A DNA stretch of 64,000 bases from assembly GCA_030267565.1 (NCBI GenBank), contig BRXU01000066.1:119384-183383 (forward strand), written 5' to 3'. The notes below the pieces were generated by a model, which was not told the DNA's origin, searched no databases, and was given only the letters and a program-made list of their open reading frames with translations. Numbering within the stretch: the first letter of the stretch is position 1; each line of letters begins with the position of its first letter. Shown piece by piece: positions 1 to 8,383 of this stretch. The translations under genes were made by a program, and so were the position numbers. The DNA is from Pleodorina starrii. Its lineage: Eukaryota; Chlorophyta; Chlorophyceae; Chlamydomonadales; Volvocaceae.

Positions 1-2
1 CC

Positions 3-704
3 TTCGAGGGGCCGGTGGTGGGCATTCCTTCCGACGGGGTCTACACCTCCTCACTCGTGCTCAAGGTCCCCGACGCCGCCCCGGACCAGCTGGGCTTCAC
101 CGGCCTGCTGCTGCCCACCGCCGTCACCGGGGCCGACGGGCTCCCGCGGTCGGCGGATCCGGGACTGGCCAACCCGAAGCTGATCCTGTCCTCCTACTCC
201 GGGGACCTCGGACTGGACTCCGGAGTCCCCCAGAACGTCTACGCCCTCGACGTCGAAGGGCTCACCGAGCTCAACGGCATGCTCACCCCCGATGGGCCGA
301 TCACCCTGGATGCCGCGGACCCGGTCTACGAGCTGCCCCAGGGCAAAGGCACGATCGAGTTCCTCGACGTGAAGCGCTACGTGGGCCTGGACATCGTCTA
401 CGACCCGGGACGGACGGGCGCCTTCGTGTCCTTCGTGCTGGCCTTCACGGGCCTGTTGATGTCGATGTTCATCGCCCGCCGCCGCCTCTGGGTGAGGGCC
501 TCGGAAGGCCTCGACAAGGACGGGGCCCCAGCCACAATCCTGGAGTACGGTCTGCTGGCTCGCGGGGAGGACCCCCGGCTGGCGGCCGAGGCGCAACGGC
601 TGGGCGAGCTGTTCACCCAGCAGTGGGGCACCGCGCCCCCGCCCGCTGACGCTGCCGCACACCCCAAAACGAGCAGGGCCCGCAGCGGCCCGGCCCACAA
701 CTGA
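3..704 (+). CDS. resB: ResB/Ccs1-type cytochrome c biogenesis protein, C-terminal part
   Basis: The reading frame is already open at the left edge, so the N-terminus lies outside the window; about 234 residues remain. ResB works with CcsB/ResC to carry haem across the membrane and attach it to apocytochrome c. The visible part is an extracytoplasmic domain, followed near the end by one membrane segment (around FVSFVLAFTGLLMSMFIARR) and a charged cytoplasmic tail of about 75 residues, the arrangement expected for the ResB C-terminus. It is followed 13 bases later by ccsB in the same direction, the usual resB-ccsB order in actinobacteria. Family assignment rests on this context and topology. 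Confidence 0.88.
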   Translation, partial: FEGPVVGIPSDGVYTSSLVLKVPDAAPDQLGFTGLLLPTAVTGADGLPRSADPGLANPKLILSSYSGDLGLDSGVPQNVYALDVEGLTELNGMLTPDGPITLDAADPVYELPQGKGTIEFLDVKRYVGLDIVYDPGRTGAFVSFVLAFTGLLMSMFIARRRLWVRASEGLDKDGAPATILEYGLLARGEDPRLAAEAQRLGELFTQQWGTAPPPADAAAHPKTSRARSGPAHN

Positions 705-717
705 GAGGACACCACCG

Positions 718-1797
718 ATGACCGTCAATGAGGACCTGGGCGCCTGGAGCCAGTTGTTCATGCTCCTGGCCGCCATGACCTACCTGGTGGCCTTCGTGGC
801 CTTCGCCTGGGACATGGCCTCCCACTCCAAGATCCTGCGCAGGACCCGCCCCGAGCAACACAACAGCTCGGAAGGGCAACTGGTCGGCGCGGCAACCATT
901 GCCACGGTGAACACGGTGGAGGCCGATGATTCCCGGGCCGGGCTGGGCACCGGTGACCGCGGCCGCGGGTACCCGGCCTCCGCCCAGTCGGTGCTGGCCG
1001 AACACGTCGCTGACTCCTCCATGCGCTACACCGGGACCCGCCGCCCAGCGGCCCGGGCGGCCGTGACCGTCATGGTCCTGGCCTTCGCCCTGCACGCCGT
1101 GGCCGTGATGGCCCGGGCGGTGGCCGCCGGACGGGTGCCCTGGGGCAACATGTACGAGTTCGCCACCACCGGGGCACTCGTCGTGGCCGGGGTCTACCTG
1201 GGTGCGCTGCTGCTGAGGGACCTGCGCTTCGTGGGCACCCTTGTCACCGGGCTCGTGGTGATCATGCTCACCGCCGCCACCATCGGCTTCCCCACCCCGG
1301 TGGGCCCGCTGGTCCCCGCGCTGCAGTCCTGGTGGCTGGTGATCCACGTGTCCATCGCCGTGGCCGCCTCCGGGATCTTCACCATCACCTTCGCCATGGC
1401 CGTCCTCCAACTGCTGCAGGCCCGCCGGGAGAAAGCCATTCTGGCCGGTGAGGCCCCCGGCATGGGCTTCCTGGGCATGGTGCCCTCCGCCCAGGCGCTG
1501 GAGAACCTGTCCTTCCGGCTCAACGCGATCGGCTTCGCGTTCTGGACCTTCACCCTGGCCGCCGGCGCCATCTGGGCCGAGCAGTCCTGGGGCCGCTACT
1601 GGGGCTGGGACGTCAAAGAAGTCTGGACGTTCGTGATCTGGGTCGTCTACGCCGCCTACATGCACGCTAGGGCCACCCGCGGCTGGACCGGCACCCGCTC
1701 AGCCTGGCTGTCCATCGTCGGATACCTGTGCGTCATCTTCAACTTCGCCGTCGTCAACACGGTCTTCACCGGCCTGCACTCTTACTCCGGGCTGTAA
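718..1797 (+). CDS. ccsB: Cytochrome c biogenesis protein CcsB (ResC/CcsA type)
   Basis: This 359-residue multi-pass membrane protein carries the tryptophan-rich haem-handling signature WGRYWGWDVKEVW (residues about 291-303), the hallmark of the CcsA/CcsB/ResC family. With ResB it forms the system II cytochrome c synthase that exports haem and joins it to CXXCH motifs outside the membrane. The N-terminus has one membrane segment, then a hydrophilic stretch of about 80 residues, then the core helices. The start ATG follows an AGAGGA ribosome site. Conserved histidines that could bind haem are visible (for example WWLVIHVS and TGLHSYSG near the C-terminus). Confidence 0.95.
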   Translation: MTVNEDLGAWSQLFMLLAAMTYLVAFVAFAWDMASHSKILRRTRPEQHNSSEGQLVGAATIATVNTVEADDSRAGLGTGDRGRGYPASAQSVLAEHVADSSMRYTGTRRPAARAAVTVMVLAFALHAVAVMARAVAAGRVPWGNMYEFATTGALVVAGVYLGALLLRDLRFVGTLVTGLVVIMLTAATIGFPTPVGPLVPALQSWWLVIHVSIAVAASGIFTITFAMAVLQLLQARREKAILAGEAPGMGFLGMVPSAQALENLSFRLNAIGFAFWTFTLAAGAIWAEQSWGRYWGWDVKEVWTFVIWVVYAAYMHARATRGWTGTRSAWLSIVGYLCVIFNFAVVNTVFTGLHSYSGL

Positions 1798-2118
1798 CCC
1801 CGGCGGCGTAGACCGCCAGCTACGGGGCGGGATTCGTCGTGATCCAGCAGGGAACGGATTGCAGAAACAGGCACGGAAAGAACCCATGGGCCGCTGCCCC
1901 GCGGCGCTGGGGCGCGCATCAGGGATACTCCCGGCGCCGCCCTGCGATGGCGTCCCGATCACGGCACCCCGCCCCAGCACTTCCTTGATTTCCGGGCCCG
2001 AGAAGGACCCCTTTCGCAGCGCCCATCCAGGCACCACCACGGCCAGGCGGATATCTTCTTGGCGCATCGACCGGCCGGTGCCGGTGCCCGGTACTCAGAC
2101 ATCCAGCAAAGGTCACCC
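1798..2118. other. Intergenic region without a supported gene
   Basis: About 320 bases lie between ccsB and the small peptide gene. No reading frame here looks like a gene. The right part, from about 2012, is the beginning of an imperfect repeat that recurs at 27029. Confidence 0.5.
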
Positions 2119-2317
2119 GTGAAGCGCTCTGCCACCATCACCGCCCTCGTCCTGGGGTGCGCTCTGGTGCTGCCCGGATATACCGGCAGCATCGAAGAAG
2201 CAGCCGAGGAGAAATCCTCCGGAACTCCCGTTGCTGCAAGCGGAGTCAGCGCCCTGGAGGCGGTTGGCATTCACCTAAGGCTTCCCCCCAGTAACATGCA
2301 CGCGAACCACGTGCCGG
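2012..2317 (+). repeat. Imperfect ~300-bp repeat, copy 1 (partner at 27029-27343)
   Basis: Comparison by eye shows the segment from TTTCGCA at 2012 to GTGCCGG at 2317 matching 27029-27343 on the same strand, with small insertions and substitutions. The match is strongest around GGCGGATATCTT and across the small peptide gene. Copy 2 sits right after a truncated SURF1 gene. Confidence 0.7.
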
Positions 2318-2322
2318 AGTGA
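2119..2322 (+). CDS. Small secreted or lipid-anchored peptide (copy 1 of two)
   Basis: A GTG start preceded by AAAGGT opens a 67-residue frame. It has a basic start (VKR), a hydrophobic stretch ITALVLGCALVLPGY and then a polar tail rich in Glu, Ser and Ala. LVLGC resembles a lipobox, although the hydrophobic part before the Cys is short; an ordinary Sec signal is also possible. The same peptide recurs at 27134 with the identical block ALVLGCALVLPGYTGSIEEA, and most base differences in the core are synonymous, which argues that it is translated. The tail after about residue 50 diverges. Function is unknown. Confidence 0.5.
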   Translation: MKRSATITALVLGCALVLPGYTGSIEEAAEEKSSGTPVAASGVSALEAVGIHLRLPPSNMHANHVPE

Positions 2323-2366
2323 ATCGCACCAGGTCCCGTGGAGGCTCTGTCCCAGGTTTCGCCCTA

Positions 2367-3383
2367 TTAGCGGCCGCCGGCTCCGGCCAGGAAGAAGAGA
2401 ACGGCGGCAGTGCACAGGAGATATGCGATCAGAGCCCCACCGAGCATGACGACATCGCGGAGGATGAACCCGTAGGAGTCGTGGCGTTCGCGGCGGTAGC
2501 TCAGAACGGCGAAGAGTACCGGCATGAGCGCAACGAAAGCCATGACGGTGAGCACGACCGGGTAGTTCTGCACCGGCACGGTCACGATCGCCAGAGGCAG
2601 CACCGCAAGCGTGAAGGTCATGGTGTGGTCGGCGAAGACGCTGGTGATCCCGCTGGTCACCTGCCCACTGCGGACCACGGACCAGGTGGTGAACACCTGC
2701 GGCAGAGTAGTCATGAACGCGGTGATGAACAGCCCGCTGACCAGTGGTGCCAGGCCAAGCGCTGAACCGATCTGCTGGGTTCCGGTGACGAGGACGTAGG
2801 AACCCACGGCAAGTGCGGCTACACCGCCGAGCGTCAGCAGGGTCTGTTTCCCCGACCACGAGACTTGACCGCGTTCGCCGCCACGACCGCGGAAGAGGGC
2901 CTGCCCGAGGTAGATGACGTATGCGACCACGGCGATCAAGCCATCGATCGGCTGCAGCCCTCGCCAGGCCGGAGGCAGGATGAGCACCGCGAACAGGGCG
3001 ACGACGGCAAGGTAGGGCAGTGCGTCGATGAGCACCGCGCCCTTCTCGATCCGCAGGCCCTCGCCCTGCTCGGCAGGTTTCTTGTCGCTGGTCGCCCGGT
3101 TCTACCGAAACGCCGCGTAGCCGACCGCGACGGTGATCGGGATCGAGACCACGGTGGAGCCGAGCATGCTGCCCAGTCCGATCGATCCGGCCCCGGTGGC
3201 CGCGCTGACGACGTTGATGCCGACATCGGGGCTGGCGCTGCCGAGGGCAACCAGTGGGCCGCCGGCGGCGCCGGTGAACCCGTACCGCTGCCGTACCGCC
3301 TTCAGGGGAGCGGCCAGTTGCTCGGCGCCCCAGCGGGTGGCGAATGCCGCCAAGACCAAGCCCACCACCCACACCCACGTCAT
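2367..3383 (-). pseudogene. Sodium/calcium exchanger-family protein interrupted by an in-frame amber codon
   Basis: The two halves are in one frame and separated only by a TAG at 3102-3104, between VGYAAFR and NRATSDKK. The first half (93 residues) carries the alpha-1 repeat of the CaCA exchanger family (GPLVALGSASPDVG, then GLGSMLGSTVVSIPI); the second half (from a possible GTG at 3035) carries the partner repeat (GLFITAFMTTLPQVFTTW). Together they would give a full-length exchanger of about 338 residues exchanging Ca2+ or another cation against Na+ or H+. The start ATG overlaps the stop of the P450 gene (ATGA), so the two form an operon. A CAG-to-TAG change, a sequencing error or readthrough would all explain it. 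Confidence 0.8.
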
Positions 3384-4660
3384 CGCGGCCCTCCCCCCAC
3401 CGTTGCGCTCGACGGTACGGAGCGCACGTTAGAGATCACGAATCCGCTGGATGGCAGGGTGGGCATGCGGCGCAGGCTGATCCGCAGATCCTGGGACGGG
3501 ACGTCATAGGTGATCTCCCGCGTCAGGATGGCCAGCGCCGTCTTCATCAGGGCGATGGTGATCCACTCCCCCGCGCATCGGTGGCCGATGTGGTGATCCC
3601 CGCCGCCTTGTGGGATGAGACCGTAGGCGCCGCCGTCCCAAGTGGTGAAGCGGTCCGGATCGAAGATCTCGGGGTTCTCCCACAGGTCGGGGTGGTGGTT
3701 GGTGCCGTATAGGTCCAGGAGCGTTCTGCGCCCCTGGGGGAAGTGCACGCCCTGCCAATCGAAGGCGGTGCGCACCCGAGCACCGACCATCGGGAAGAAA
3801 GGATAGAAGCGGCGGACCTCCTGAACGAACAGCTCGGCGTCGCGGTCCTCGCCCTGGCGCAACCGGCTTCGCCACTGGGGGTGCTGGTGCAGGGCCAAGG
3901 CCGCGAAGGTGATGAAGCGGTCGACCGCGACCGTGGGACGCACGAGGTTGAGCAGCTCGACCGCGGCAATCCGGCTGCCCAACAGCTGCCCGCCAGGCTC
4001 GCGGTGGGTGGACACGACCTGCAAGGCGCTGCCCTCCGGGGCAGCGTGCTCCCCGCGGCGTACCCGATCCACCAGGTCCGCAATGGCTTGTTCGGCCCCG
4101 TGGCGGGCGTGCCGGCCCCGCCAGTGCCGGGGACCGACCGCAGCGGGAGCGTCGATCATGGCGTGCAAGGACTGGGTGCGGCCCCTGACCTGGGACTCGG
4201 TGACGGGGACACCGACCCAGCTACTGACCGCCTGGCACAGGATCTGCCCGACCTCCTCGTACAGCACGATGCGGTCGGCGGCTTCCCACACAGGAATCCG
4301 GGCTCTCCAGCCGTCGGCGACCAGGCCCGTCAAAGTACGGATGTCGTGCGGGGTCATGAGATCCATGAACATCTGCTTGCGCGCCCGGTGGGTCTGTCCG
4401 TCTAGGCCCTGCACGCCACCGACACCGAGCAGCGTCTTCTGCACCCGCATTGGGAAGGCACCTCGTCGCTGGAACCGGTCGGCGTCGTAGAAGACCTGTG
4501 CGGCCTCCGCACCGCGCAGACACACCGTCGGCTCCAGCAGCAGGCGGGTCTGGAACACATCGGTTCCGTACCGTTCACACCGCCGGGACACGAACTCATA
4601 GCCCTGCCAAGCCAAGGCCAGGGTGCTGTCCATACTGCGGTCGTACGCCATGCGTCCCAT
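3380..4660 (-). CDS. Cytochrome P450, CYP152 family fatty-acid peroxygenase
   Basis: The 426-residue protein has the CYP152 hallmarks: haem-binding motif GGGDHHIGHRCAGE with the thiolate Cys at residue 362, the active-site Arg-Pro pair (R241-P242 in NLVRPTVAVDRF) that binds the fatty-acid carboxylate, and EVRRFYPF. These enzymes use hydrogen peroxide, not a reductase, to hydroxylate or decarboxylate fatty acids. At the position that separates Bacillus P450-BSbeta (Gln85) from alkene-forming OleT (His85), this protein has Gln84 (VQGLDG), which suggests mainly alpha/beta-hydroxylation. It has no N-terminal membrane segment and is probably cytoplasmic. The downstream antiporter gene overlaps its stop codon. 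Confidence 0.93.
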   Translation of the reverse strand: MGRMAYDRSMDSTLALAWQGYEFVSRRCERYGTDVFQTRLLLEPTVCLRGAEAAQVFYDADRFQRRGAFPMRVQKTLLGVGGVQGLDGQTHRARKQMFMDLMTPHDIRTLTGLVADGWRARIPVWEAADRIVLYEEVGQILCQAVSSWVGVPVTESQVRGRTQSLHAMIDAPAAVGPRHWRGRHARHGAEQAIADLVDRVRRGEHAAPEGSALQVVSTHREPGGQLLGSRIAAVELLNLVRPTVAVDRFITFAALALHQHPQWRSRLRQGEDRDAELFVQEVRRFYPFFPMVGARVRTAFDWQGVHFPQGRRTLLDLYGTNHHPDLWENPEIFDPDRFTTWDGGAYGLIPQGGGDHHIGHRCAGEWITIALMKTALAILTREITYDVPSQDLRISLRRMPTLPSSGFVISNVRSVPSSATVGGGPR

Positions 4661-4697
4661 CAGGACTCCCTCTCACGGTGGACTCGCGGCATCGTGG

Positions 4698-4732
4698 CCT
4701 CGGACCTCGGACCTCGGACCTCGGACCTCGGA
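4698..4732. repeat. Five tandem copies of CCTCGGA upstream of the P450 gene
   Basis: The 7-base unit CCTCGGA is repeated five times without interruption, starting 38 bases upstream of the P450 start codon. Seven-base units can slip during replication and change promoter spacing or leader length. Confidence 0.9.
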
Positions 4733-4861
4733 AAGCATGATCGCGACTGAAGGATGACATTACCCTGGCGAGGTACCAACGTCAGATGCCGATCGAAGCG
4801 CTACAGCGGTAATACCTTCCAAGACGGGATCCCGAGCCCCTGCGATGGCGACCTGATGCAA

Positions 4862-4879
4862 CGCGTCCGACCGGACGCG
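4862..4879. promoter_or_regulatory. Inverted repeat CGCGTCCG-AC-CGGACGCG
   Basis: Eight-base arms separated by two bases, in the gap between the divergently placed 5' end of the P450 gene and the 3' end of the VKOR gene. It could be an operator or a small hairpin; no T-run follows. Confidence 0.4.
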
Positions 4880-4951
4880 GCCGGCGATCACCCGATGTCT
4901 GTCAGCGGAACATGGGCCACGGATGATGAGTCTGATGGGCAAGCTGGGTCT

Positions 4952-4969
4952 GACACCGTCGACGGTGTC
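4952..4969. promoter_or_regulatory. 18-bp perfect palindrome GACACCGTCGACGGTGTC
   Basis: A perfect palindrome 33 bases beyond the stop codon of the minus-strand VKOR gene. It may be a factor-binding site or part of a transcription end signal; there is no T-run on either side. Confidence 0.5.
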
Positions 4970-5001
4970 GACCCCCGTGGGAGCACCGCGACCGGTGGGT
5001 G

Positions 5002-5649
5002 TCAGAGGCCGGTGAAGGCGGTGAAGAAGCGGAAGAACACCGAGGCGGCCACCGCGACGTAGGTGATGGCGACCAGGGTCCAGGCCCAGTCGGCGGCGAA
5101 GCGGGCCAGCCCGGGCGGGGCGGGGATGATGCCGTGGACCATGTTGCGGATGGTGAGCAGGATGGTCAGCGGGATCATCGCCGCCCACACGATCATGCAG
5201 TACAGGCACAGGATGTAGATGGAGAACAGCGCCTGGGACCACAACCAGATCGCGAACACCGCCCCGGCGGTGACCCCGACCTGCAGCCCGATCCAGTACC
5301 AGCGCCCGAACCGCGCCCCCGAGAGGGCCGCCATGGCGGTGGTAATGACCACGGCGAAGGCGACGATGCCGATCAGCGGGTTGGGGAAGCCGAACAGTTC
5401 CGACTGCCAGGTGCCCATGACCTGCCCGCAGGAGACCCAGGGGTTGATGTCGCAGCTGGTGACGTGGCCGGGGTCGCGGTAGAGGGCCAGGCGCTCGAGC
5501 ACCAGGACACCGGAGGCGATCCAACCGATCACCCCGGTCACCAGCAGCAGGACCGCGAAGGGCCGGTACCGGGCGAAGCCGGGCAGGTGGGTCTCGGTGG
5601 CCGGGCCGGCGTCGGTGTGATGGGTGGTGCTGGTGGTGGGGTCAGCCAT
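5002..5649 (-). CDS. Vitamin K epoxide reductase (VKOR) family membrane protein
   Basis: The 215-residue protein has several membrane helices, the active-site pair C148-L-Y-C151 and the loop cysteines C66 and C74 (SCDINPWVSCGQ), matching bacterial VKOR proteins that reoxidise DsbA-like partners using quinone. A soluble N-terminal stretch of about 28 residues precedes the first helix. Its start ATG overlaps the end of the CopD-CtaG gene by eight bases, implying coupled translation. The upstream DsbA-like gene in the same operon is the obvious redox partner. The usual C-terminal thioredoxin domain found fused in some VKORs is absent. Confidence 0.93.
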   Translation of the reverse strand: MADPTTSTTHHTDAGPATETHLPGFARYRPFAVLLLVTGVIGWIASGVLVLERLALYRDPGHVTSCDINPWVSCGQVMGTWQSELFGFPNPLIGIVAFAVVITTAMAALSGARFGRWYWIGLQVGVTAGAVFAIWLWSQALFSIYILCLYCMIVWAAMIPLTILLTIRNMVHGIIPAPPGLARFAADWAWTLVAITYVAVAASVFFRFFTAFTGL

Positions 5650-7642
5650 GGTGGGTGTCCTTGACGGTTCCGTTGTCGATGACAGGGGTGTCGGCCTGGG
5701 GTCTTCGGGCCAGGACGGCCAGGGCGGTGGCCAACAGGGGCAGGGCCCCGGCCAGGAGGATGGAGCTGGCCGCGGATTGCTGGTCCGCCAGCGGGGCGGG
5801 GCCCCAGTCCCTCCCCAGCCCGGAGAACCACTCCGGTTGGATCAGCGCTGGGGACAGGGCGGTGGCCCCCGCCCAGAGCCCCAGGGCGGTGGCTGTCCCG
5901 ACCAGCGTCAGAGCTTGGGTGTGCACCGCAGCCCGGTCGCGTGGTGGGACCAGCACGGCGGCGGCGAAGATCAGGCCCAGGACCAGGGCGGTGGTATTCA
6001 TCAGTTCGTGGCCGACGTGGGTGTGCAGGGCCAGGGCGAAGGCGGGGGTGTAGTAGAAGACACCGAGCCCGGCCAGGACCAGGACCGCGGCCGGGATCGG
6101 GTGGGCCATCAGCGCCCCGGTCCGGGAGGTGCGCCATGCGGTGGTGAGCTCGCGCGCCCCGGTGGAGCCGTCGGTGCGGGCCGGCACCAGGGCCGCGGCC
6201 AGAAGCCCGGGTCGTCCGGCGATCAGCAGCAACGGCACCGGGAAGGCCAGCAGCAGGTGGGCGGTGGTGTGGATGCTGAACAGGATCGGGGCGTAGACGG
6301 CCGGCAGCCCGCAGGTGACATAGACCAGCAGCACGAGTCCGGCCAGGAACGCCACCGTGCGCGCCACCGGCCACGGTGTCCTGGTGTAGCGCAGGCGTCG
6401 CGCCCCGGCCAGGTAGAGGCAGGCTGCGAGGATCGCCACGGCGATCCACAGCCAGTCCAGGCGCCACTGGGTGACCCACCCGGAGGCGCTCAGCGGTGGG
6501 GGCAGCAGGTAGCCGGTGAGGATCTCGGCGGCGGTGATGTCCGGTTCCCGTTCCAGGGGCACCGGGGTGGGGGTGCGCCCCAGGGCCACGCCCAGGGCCA
6601 TCACCGCGCAGAGGATGAAGGCCTCCACGGTGATCAGCCGCCACACCCTGCCCCGGCTCGCAGGCCCGGCAGCAATGACCCGGCCGTTGAGGTACCCGAG
6701 CACCCCCAGGGCCACGGTGGCGATCGTCTTGGCGATCACCAGTGCCCCGTAGCCGGAGGCCAGCCCGTCCCACCCACCGATCCGGTAGACGGTGTTGATA
6801 ACCCCGGAGACGGCCACCACGACGAAAGCCACCGCGGCCAGGGCGGAGAAACGCACCAGCACGCCGTGCGTGGCCTGCGGGGTGGTCAACAGCGGGACGA
6901 GCAGGGCGAGCACGATGATCCCGCCGGTCCAGATCCCGGCCCCGAGCAGGTGCAGGGCCAAAGCGTTGACGGCCCCGTTGTGGTCATCGACCCCGGCCAC
7001 GTGCCCGAGCTGGGACAGCGGAATGACGGCGGCCAGGGCCACCACGGTGGTGGCGGTCACCGGCCCCGGGGAGCGGGCGAGCACGGCCAAGGTGGTGGTG
7101 AGCGCGGCCATCACCGCGGTCACCGCCCACGCCTGGCCGGGAATCAGGCGGGTCACGTAGTAGCCCAGCTGTCCGGTGAACTCGGTCGAGCCCGAGACGG
7201 GGGCACCGATGGTGTCGGCGTAGCTGAGCACGATGATCGCCACCGCGGCCAGCGTCCACACCGCCGCCGCCCCCGCGGCCACGTTCAGCACCCGGGCGAA
7301 GGCCGGGTGCTCGGCTCCGGGTGTTCTCGCGCCGTGGGCCGGGGTGGACCGGGGCACGACGGTGGTGGCGAAGACCAGCCCTGCCCAGGTGATGGACATG
7401 GCCAGATGGTGCACGGTCGTGGCCGCCGGCAGTCCCCAGCGCACCATCGCCCCGGGATCGAGCACCTCCCGGGCCGCGGTGGCCCCGGAGGAGCTCAGGG
7501 CCACCCACAGCACGGTGAGGGTCATCAGGCCGACAACGATGAGAGCAGCGGTGGCGACGCCCCGGCGCCGTCCAACCACTGCCAGGGCCGGCGCCGACGG
7601 GGCGGGCGGTGGTGTGGTGGTGGTGCGGGATGGACTGGTCAT
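5642..7642 (-). CDS. CopD-CtaG fusion membrane protein (copy 1)
   Basis: The start ATG at 7642 (MTSPSRTTTT) lies 4 bases after the DsbA-like gene; an upstream extension in the same frame would overlap that gene and is rejected. The 666-residue protein has a CopD domain in its first half (around VRFSALAAVAFVVVAVSGVI), linked to copper import, and a CtaG/caa3 domain in its second half (LFSIHTTAHLLLAF, LHTHVGHELMN), linked to copper delivery to cytochrome oxidase. Many membrane helices are visible. The fusion is common in actinobacteria. Histidine-bearing helices are the likely copper ligands. A paralogue lies at 19.2-21.4 kb. Confidence 0.9.
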   Translation of the reverse strand: MTSPSRTTTTPPPAPSAPALAVVGRRRGVATAALIVVGLMTLTVLWVALSSSGATAAREVLDPGAMVRWGLPAATTVHHLAMSITWAGLVFATTVVPRSTPAHGARTPGAEHPAFARVLNVAAGAAAVWTLAAVAIIVLSYADTIGAPVSGSTEFTGQLGYYVTRLIPGQAWAVTAVMAALTTTLAVLARSPGPVTATTVVALAAVIPLSQLGHVAGVDDHNGAVNALALHLLGAGIWTGGIIVLALLVPLLTTPQATHGVLVRFSALAAVAFVVVAVSGVINTVYRIGGWDGLASGYGALVIAKTIATVALGVLGYLNGRVIAAGPASRGRVWRLITVEAFILCAVMALGVALGRTPTPVPLEREPDITAAEILTGYLLPPPLSASGWVTQWRLDWLWIAVAILAACLYLAGARRLRYTRTPWPVARTVAFLAGLVLLVYVTCGLPAVYAPILFSIHTTAHLLLAFPVPLLLIAGRPGLLAAALVPARTDGSTGARELTTAWRTSRTGALMAHPIPAAVLVLAGLGVFYYTPAFALALHTHVGHELMNTTALVLGLIFAAAVLVPPRDRAAVHTQALTLVGTATALGLWAGATALSPALIQPEWFSGLGRDWGPAPLADQQSAASSILLAGALPLLATALAVLARRPQADTPVIDNGTVKDTHHG

Positions 7643-7646
7643 CGGG

Positions 7647-8330
7647 TCAGTCGGTGGCTGCGGTCTCGACAGCGGCCCGGAAGGCTTCCAGGGATTCGGG
7701 GTTGAGCACTTCTCCGTCGAGGTAGAACGTCGGGGTCCCGGCCACGCCCAGGGCTTCACCGTCAGCCACATCGAGCTTGATCCGCTCTTCGGTGGCCGGG
7801 TCGGCCACCGCGGCATCGAAGGCGGCCATGTCCAGGCCGAGGTCCTCGGCGAAGCCGCGGAAGAGTGCGCTCTGGTCCTCGGCCGATTCCCCCCATTCGG
7901 CCTGGGTCTCGAACATGCGCTGATACATGGCCTCGTACTGTCCCTGCTGGGCGGCGGCCTCCACGGCCACCGCGGCGTTGACGGAGTTGCGGTGACCCGG
8001 CAACGGGAAATAGCGGTGCACGAAGGTGACGGTGTCGCCGTACTCGGCCCGCAGGTCTTCGACGAAGGGGTAGGCGGCCCGGCAGGCCTCGCACTCGTAG
8101 TCCAGGAACTCCACCAGCACCGCCTGCTCATCCGGGGCCTTCGAGAGCACTCGGCTGTTCTCTCGCACCAGCTGCCCCACATCTTCGGGTACTTCAGGGG
8201 TGGAATTGGCACGGGCGATGAGGATCGGGATGGCCACGGCGGCCACGATGGCGACCAGGAGGATCCACACGAGGATCTTGGCCTTCGAGGGTTTCCGCTG
8301 GGGGGCGCTCGTACTGGCGGTAGTGCTCAC
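7647..8330 (-). CDS. DsbA-like thioredoxin-fold protein, membrane anchored
   Basis: The 227-residue protein has an N-terminal membrane anchor (residues about 19-38) and an extracytoplasmic thioredoxin fold with active site C80-E-A-C83 and the cis-proline motif GTPTFYLDG near residue 198. It belongs to the DsbA/DSBA-like group that oxidises cysteines or handles redox-sensitive cytochrome and oxidase subunits outside the cell membrane. It leads the operon with CopD-CtaG and VKOR, and VKOR would keep its CXXC oxidised. Confidence 0.93.
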   Translation of the reverse strand: MSTTASTSAPQRKPSKAKILVWILLVAIVAAVAIPILIARANSTPEVPEDVGQLVRENSRVLSKAPDEQAVLVEFLDYECEACRAAYPFVEDLRAEYGDTVTFVHRYFPLPGHRNSVNAAVAVEAAAQQGQYEAMYQRMFETQAEWGESAEDQSALFRGFAEDLGLDMAAFDAAVADPATEERIKLDVADGEALGVAGTPTFYLDGEVLNPESLEAFRAAVETAATD

Positions 8331-8383
8331 AAGGGGTTTCCGTTCTGTCTCAGGCAGCAGGGCATACCGGGAGTGGAGGGGTT

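Noticed and set aside
3380..4660. Calling the P450 an OleT-type terminal-alkene-forming decarboxylase
   Set aside because: The position of the OleT His is Gln, as in the hydroxylating P450-BSbeta; side activity is possible but not the first call.
4698..4732. Tandem repeat as a CRISPR array
   Set aside because: Seven-base units with no spacers; no cas genes anywhere in the window.
5642..8212. Extended 856-residue reading of the CopD-CtaG gene back to 8212
   Set aside because: The first 190 residues are an alternate-frame reading of the DsbA-like gene; the ATG at 7642 gives the family-length protein.
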